Source: Spirochaetia bacterium
GTDB lineage: Bacteria; Spirochaetota; Spirochaetia; B11-G9
Direction: 5' to 3'
Length of the DNA: 34,539 nt
Assembly: GCA_027859095.1 (NCBI GenBank)
Contig: JAQIBN010000246.1
Span: 1 to 34,539, forward strand
In this document: positions 31,440-34,539 of the stretch, piece by piece
Position numbering within the stretch: the first letter of the stretch is position 1
Layout: each line of letters opens with the position of its first letter
Notes under the pieces: generated by a model
Databases searched by the model: none
The model's input: only the letters and a program-made list of their open reading frames with translations
Told to the model about the DNA's origin: nothing
Program-made: the position numbers and the translations under genes

Positions 31440-31634
31440 ATGGGTATCCCTCTAGATGTTCTTATCAGTAAAGATAGAAATGCTTATACCATGACTTGTG
31501 CGGTAATTAAGAGAGCAGATCAAATTGTTGCCACTGGTGAAGATTTTGAAATTGCAGATAAAGGCGAAAAAGTAGTTACAGAATCTATTGATCAGGTTCT
31601 TTCAGGAAAAGTGGAATATCAACTAGAAGAATGA
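31440..31634 (+). CDS. rpoZ: DNA-directed RNA polymerase omega subunit, short form
   Basis: A 64-residue protein with GIPLDVLISKDRNAYTMTCA, VIKRADQIVATGEDFEIADK and VVTESIDQVLSGKVEYQLEE. It fits the short omega subunits of spirochaetes, where the conserved omega core (xxRAxxI...K....A..E...GK) is compact. Position between a nucleotide kinase and miaA, close to yicC, matches rpoZ in many genomes. ATG 31440 follows AAGGAG by 8 nt; the TTG at 31437 is an in-frame alternative. Its TGA overlaps the miaA ATG by 4 nt. Confidence 0.75.
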   Translation: MGIPLDVLISKDRNAYTMTCAVIKRADQIVATGEDFEIADKGEKVVTESIDQVLSGKVEYQLEE

Positions 31635-32536
31635 AAATAATACTTCTGTTTGGCCCGACAGCAGTCGGAAAAACAGAACTCATATCCAGATTATTTAAAG
31701 AAAATTATGAAATAATAAATGCAGATTCTTTGCAGGTTTATCGTACTTTGGATATAGGTACGGCTAAACCTTCATTAGAATTGTTAAAAGAAATTCCTCA
31801 TCATCTAATAGATATAATTTCACCTAAAGAACAGTTTCATGCCGGAGAGTTTGTCAGGTTAACAGATACGCTAGCTCAGGATATTGCAAACCGTGGGAAT
31901 ATCCCTGTTATTTGTGGTGGAACGGCATTTTATTTTAAAAATTATCTTTATGGTCTTCCGGATATTCCTAAATTAAATCCGAGTTTAAGAAAAGAGCTTA
32001 TAACTGAACTGGACTTAAAAGGTCTTAATGGTTTATATAATGAATTGAAGAACCTGGATCCTGTCAGAGCTGAGGAAGTCCATCCAAATGACAAATATCG
32101 AATATTAAGATCATTGGAAATTATCAGAGGTTGCGGAAAAGCCCAATCAGAATTTAAAACTTCTAATAGTATACGTTCTGGAATAACCCCTCTAATTTTA
32201 GGTCTTAAAAGAAATAGAACTGAACTGTATAGTAGGATTGATCAGAGAGTGGATAAAATGTTTGAAGATGGTTTTATTGATGAAATAAAGCAATGCTTTG
32301 AACATGAGCTAGAAGAAAGTGATCCGGGGATGCAGGGAATAGGTTACAGAGAATTTTTTTTAATGGCTAAAAGTGGTGAAATATCTATGTCCGATACGAA
32401 GGATTTGATAAAGATGAATTCAAGACGTTATGCAAAGAGACAGATTACTTTTTTTGGATCATTACCTGATGTTAGATGGTATCATCCTGACGATGTGGAA
32501 TTGATACAAGAGAAAATTGCCGGGTTCTTGGATTAA
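31631..32536 (+). CDS. miaA: tRNA dimethylallyltransferase
   Basis: Adds a dimethylallyl group to N6 of A37 in tRNAs that read codons beginning with U. The P-loop GPTAVGKT (8-15), DSLQVYRTLDIGTAKPS, PHHLIDIISPKEQFHAGEF, PVICGGTAFYFKNYLYGL and the C-terminal MQGIGYREFF and RRYAKRQITFF motifs are all present. At 301 residues it is full length. It begins inside the last codons of rpoZ (ATGA overlap) and is the last gene of the plus-strand operon, ended by a large hairpin. Confidence 0.97.
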   Translation: MKIILLFGPTAVGKTELISRLFKENYEIINADSLQVYRTLDIGTAKPSLELLKEIPHHLIDIISPKEQFHAGEFVRLTDTLAQDIANRGNIPVICGGTAFYFKNYLYGLPDIPKLNPSLRKELITELDLKGLNGLYNELKNLDPVRAEEVHPNDKYRILRSLEIIRGCGKAQSEFKTSNSIRSGITPLILGLKRNRTELYSRIDQRVDKMFEDGFIDEIKQCFEHELEESDPGMQGIGYREFFLMAKSGEISMSDTKDLIKMNSRRYAKRQITFFGSLPDVRWYHPDDVELIQEKIAGFLD

Positions 32537-32550
32537 TCGTATTACGGTAC

Positions 32551-32592
32551 GGGCAGCCACAAGGGTCGATAAATCGATCCTCTGGACTGCCC
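32551..32592 (+). terminator. Long bidirectional hairpin between miaA and the AMMECR1 gene
   Basis: A 42-nt near-perfect stem-loop: GGGCAG-CCA pairs with TGG-(A)-CTGCCC, then AGGGTCGAT pairs with ATCGATCCT (one G-T wobble) around an AA loop. It lies between two convergent genes, 14 bp after the miaA stop and touching the end of the minus-strand gene. A TTTTT run follows about 10 bp later on the plus strand. It may also be a REP-type element. Confidence 0.65.
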
Positions 32593-33144
32593 CTACGTTG
32601 GTTTTTCGCCAAATATGACTGCTGTGAAGGTTTCTATCTGTGTTTTTGGATCTTTCCAGCAATCTGTGGACATTCCTGCTTTGCGACATGTATTTGACAG
32701 GAACTCTTCTCTATTCCAACCTTGTTCAACAGGAACCTGAGGAAGGAGAACACCAGAGTTATATCCGTTTTTCATAATTATTCCATGTTTTCCAACAACG
32801 ATTTTTTTGGGAGAAGAAACTTCTAAAGGTGATAATACTGATATTTCGATATCTATAAGTTCAAGTTCTTTTAAGCTTAAGGAAGGAAATCGGGGATCAC
32901 GGAATGCGCTTTCTTTGGCTAGAATTTTGATATCTTCAATAAGGGCTCTGACTGGTAGCATATGTCCAATGCATCCCCTTAATGTACCATCGATATGAAG
33001 TGTAACAAAAGAGCCTAAAGGTGTTATTATTCTATTTGTTGGTGCAGGGTAGCTTCCTTTTCTCTTTTCCAGCTTTGATGAAATACTTTCTCTGGCAGTT
33101 ATTAAAAGGATTTGTTTTTCTTTTTCTGTAAGTGAAAATTCCAT
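32593..33144 (-). CDS. amrA: AmmeMemoRadiSam system protein A (AMMECR1 domain)
   Basis: An AMMECR1-domain protein of 183 residues with the invariant LRGCIGH (55-61), the preceding GSFVTLHIDGT strand, AFRDPRFPSLSLKELELIDI, and QVPVEQGW-REEFLSNTCRKAGM near the C-terminus. Together with the MEMO-like protein B and a radical SAM enzyme it forms a conserved but biochemically unresolved trio. Protein B is encoded 18 nt upstream; the radical SAM gene is not in the window. A GGAGAAGG ribosome binding site precedes the ATG. Confidence 0.93.
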   Translation of the reverse strand: MEFSLTEKEKQILLITARESISSKLEKRKGSYPAPTNRIITPLGSFVTLHIDGTLRGCIGHMLPVRALIEDIKILAKESAFRDPRFPSLSLKELELIDIEISVLSPLEVSSPKKIVVGKHGIIMKNGYNSGVLLPQVPVEQGWNREEFLSNTCRKAGMSTDCWKDPKTQIETFTAVIFGEKPT

Positions 33145-33162
33145 TCCCTTCTCCTTTTTATC

Positions 33163-33996
33163 TTAACTTATGGAAATCGCTCCGAAACATACACGTTTTT
33201 CTTTTTCTTCCAGGCTTTCCCAGTATTTTGTATTAAGCACTTCAATTAAACTGCTATTATTGAATAAGGTTAGTACAGCAGATAAACAGTCTGCACTGCA
33301 TGCACTTATTTCTCCTTCATTTAGCAGTTCAGGTAATGTCTTCCAATCTTCTTTATTGTTTAGTATCGAAATAAATCTATTTGCTTTTTGTCTGGATTTA
33401 TTTCCTGTTTCATAAGCTGAAATACTGGATGAGACTATAAATAGAGTATTATCCATTTTATCGTCAAATACTGTATTTAATGATTCAGCTAATTTTCTTG
33501 TAATAGATCCGGTAGATTTTCCCGTTAAAATAGGTACTATTTTTGCTTTAGGCCATAAATATTTAATAAAGGGTATTTGTACTTCTATGGAATGTTCTTC
33601 CACATGGGGGACATTATTATATTCAAATATAGTATCGCTTTTCGAGAGCTCTGAAAGAATTATATGATCAACTTCCGTTTCTCCTAAAGGACTTATGTAA
33701 GATAGAAATTCTGGTAGAAATATAGATTTTGCTGGTTCCCTGTGTACTCTACTAAGTATAACCACTCTTTTAAAATTTCTCTTTGCGACAGCAGCATAGG
33801 CGGAAGCCATTATTTTATCGCAATGAGACCATCCTGCATGAGGTACTAAAATTGCTTTTACAGTTTCTTTTTTTTGTATTATTGATTTATTTGTTTCTTG
33901 TATGAGTGATTTTATTCTGCTTGTTAATTCCTCTTTTAGTCCGGGGTATAAAATAAAATCTACTGTCATTTTATGTTCGGTTTCAGTTTTCTTCAT
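33163..33996 (-). CDS. amrB: AmmeMemoRadiSam system protein B (MEMO1 family)
   Basis: MEMO-like protein of 277 residues, with the dioxygenase-related fold of the family. Seen are VPHAGWSHCDKIMASAYAAV (His53, metal ligand position), VVILSRVHREP (His retained in the GPSHH-equivalent loop), VEEHSIEVQIPFIKYLWP and a Cys-containing ISACSADCLSAVL. The usual SSDLSHY-type motif reads SSSISAYE, so the Asp and His normally found there are replaced, which makes this a divergent member. It begins after an AGGA ribosome binding site that lies at the edge of repeat copy B, and it is followed by protein A. Confidence 0.88.
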   Translation of the reverse strand: MKKTETEHKMTVDFILYPGLKEELTSRIKSLIQETNKSIIQKKETVKAILVPHAGWSHCDKIMASAYAAVAKRNFKRVVILSRVHREPAKSIFLPEFLSYISPLGETEVDHIILSELSKSDTIFEYNNVPHVEEHSIEVQIPFIKYLWPKAKIVPILTGKSTGSITRKLAESLNTVFDDKMDNTLFIVSSSISAYETGNKSRQKANRFISILNNKEDWKTLPELLNEGEISACSADCLSAVLTLFNNSSLIEVLNTKYWESLEEKEKRVCFGAISIS

Positions 33997-33998
33997 AT

Positions 33999-34539
33999 CT
34001 ATTCCTCGCCTGGTCGGGACTTCGTCCCTGCTCGGCTATGCGTCCGGCCAAGTAATCTGTTTAGCCGCTTTTCATCACTGTTAATGGATAAATTTTTCTC
34101 ATTTGTAGGAAGCACTGTACCTTTTTTACTCGCTTTAGCTCTTCTTAAATGTTTTACCTGAGTATAGTACAGATCTGCTTTGCCGCTGTTTTTTGCTTTA
34201 GAAAAAAATACTGCCAGGTTCCCGGCATCAAGTAGTGTCTCTAACGGAATACTTTTACCCTTTATTATTTTTATAAAAATATATCCTCCAGGATAGTCCC
34301 TGGTATGTAACCAGTAATCATTTCCTCTAACATATTTTCATAGCAGTAAATCATTTTCTGTTGCCGTTCTTCCTGCAAGTATTGTGAAACTTCCAGAGGT
34401 AAACTGGAGACCTGGTATTTTATCTTTTTCTTTAAGCTGTACCTGCTTTGGTACTCCTTTCAGGTATTCTTTTAATTTTAATAGTTCATTTTCCGGATTC
34501 ACTTCTTTTTGTAGTTCTTCTCTTTCTTTGTGTATATTT
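33999..34539 (-). pseudogene. NFACT/RqcH-like protein, C-terminal part, interrupted by TGA (runs off right edge)
   Basis: Minus-strand translation enters at the right edge with a coiled coil (HKERE, ELQKEVNPENELLKLKEYL), then the NFACT-R RNA-binding domain: QFTSGSFTILAGRTATENDL, KYVRGNDYWLHTRDYPGGYI, GKSIPLETLLDAGNLAVFFS, KAKNSGKADLYYTQVKHLRR and a NLSINSDEKRLNRLLG tail. Proteins of this family act on stalled ribosomes (RqcH) or as adhesion/fibronectin-binding proteins. A TGA (34338-34340) interrupts the frame exactly where homologues have Arg before KYVRGNDYW, consistent with a CGA-to-TGA change. The end of the frame runs on for about 15 codons into repeat copy B before its TAG. The part beyond the window is unseen. 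Confidence 0.85.
34009..34047 (+). repeat. Dispersed hairpin repeat, copy B, at the 3' end of the NFACT gene
   Basis: The sequence runs CCTGGTCGGGACTTCGTCCC then TGCTCGGCTATGCGTCCGG, with a GGGAC-TTC-GTCCC hairpin. It matches copy A (29906-29948) over most of its length; two of the differences restore pairing in the hairpin. It is in opposite orientation to the transcript of its host genes, whereas copy A is in the same orientation. Confidence 0.75.

Noticed and set aside
34338-34340. TGA as selenocysteine or reassigned Trp codon
   Set aside because: Homologues have Arg here, no SECIS-like hairpin is evident, and other genes in the window use TGA as a normal stop (for example gene ends at 4554, 18349 and 31634).
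1-34539. CRISPR arrays, tRNA or rRNA genes, integrase or phage genes
   Set aside because: No regularly spaced repeats, cloverleaf-like sequences, rRNA motifs or integrase signatures were found on reading both strands by eye; weak or short cases could be missed.

Overview
The window looks like the chromosome of an AT-rich, Gram-negative-type bacterium, most likely a spirochaete (Spirochaetota). This is inferred from the run yicC - CMP kinase - short omega subunit - miaA, the style of the NFACT, Mur ligase and FTCD proteins, and the low GC content. No rRNA or other phylogenetic marker is present to confirm it.

Layout. (1) 1-1740 is a debris field: the end of an IS66 transposase abuts a truncated ABC ATPase, followed by a broken FtsX-type permease and the tail of a DUF2318 iron-sulfur protein, all remnants of one metal-transport cluster. 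At about 1.68 kb this is fused by deletion to a 5'-truncated DUF4139 gene (to 3417). (2) 3.44-7.83 kb: a strong sigma70-like promoter, a Na+/Ca2+ exchanger family protein, hutH and hutU. (3) 7.86-18.35 kb: a type I restriction-modification island with HsdM, a DUF1016 PDDEXK nuclease, HsdS, a TrlF-type PHP-ATPase, a small protein, a RhuM remnant, an AlbA_2/HATPase/winged-helix regulator and HsdR. (4) 18.39-21.28 kb: ftcD and hutI, which complete the histidine pathway. (5) 21.3-27.3 kb: gltB-gltD glutamate synthase with its own promoter. (6) 27.3-28.48 kb: a gene-poor stretch with a terminator hairpin, a 34-residue Lys-rich gene, an orphan signal-peptide ORF, clustered hairpins and a small antitoxin-like gene. 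(7) 28.48-32.54 kb: murC-type ligase, yicC, CMP kinase, rpoZ and miaA in one tight operon. (8) 32.59-34.54 kb, minus strand: AmmeMemoRadiSam proteins A and B, preceded by an interrupted NFACT/RqcH-like gene that runs off the window.

How it works together. HutH, HutU, HutI and the bifunctional FTCD take histidine to glutamate plus methenyl-THF and ammonia; GltBD sits beside them for nitrogen assimilation. The RM island splits hutHU from ftcD-hutI.

Most notable. All three core type I subunits carry internal in-frame deletions. HsdM lacks its whole SAM-binding/NPPF core, HsdR lacks helicase motifs I and II while keeping its nuclease motif, and HsdS lacks about 30 residues of TRD1. The DUF1016 nuclease, TrlF and AlbA_2 genes beside them look complete. 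The island may therefore be a remodelled accessory defence locus, a decaying one, or an assembly artefact. Separately, two copies of a small hairpin repeat end the reading frames of two genes just before the next gene's ribosome binding site, and differ by a compensatory base-pair change.
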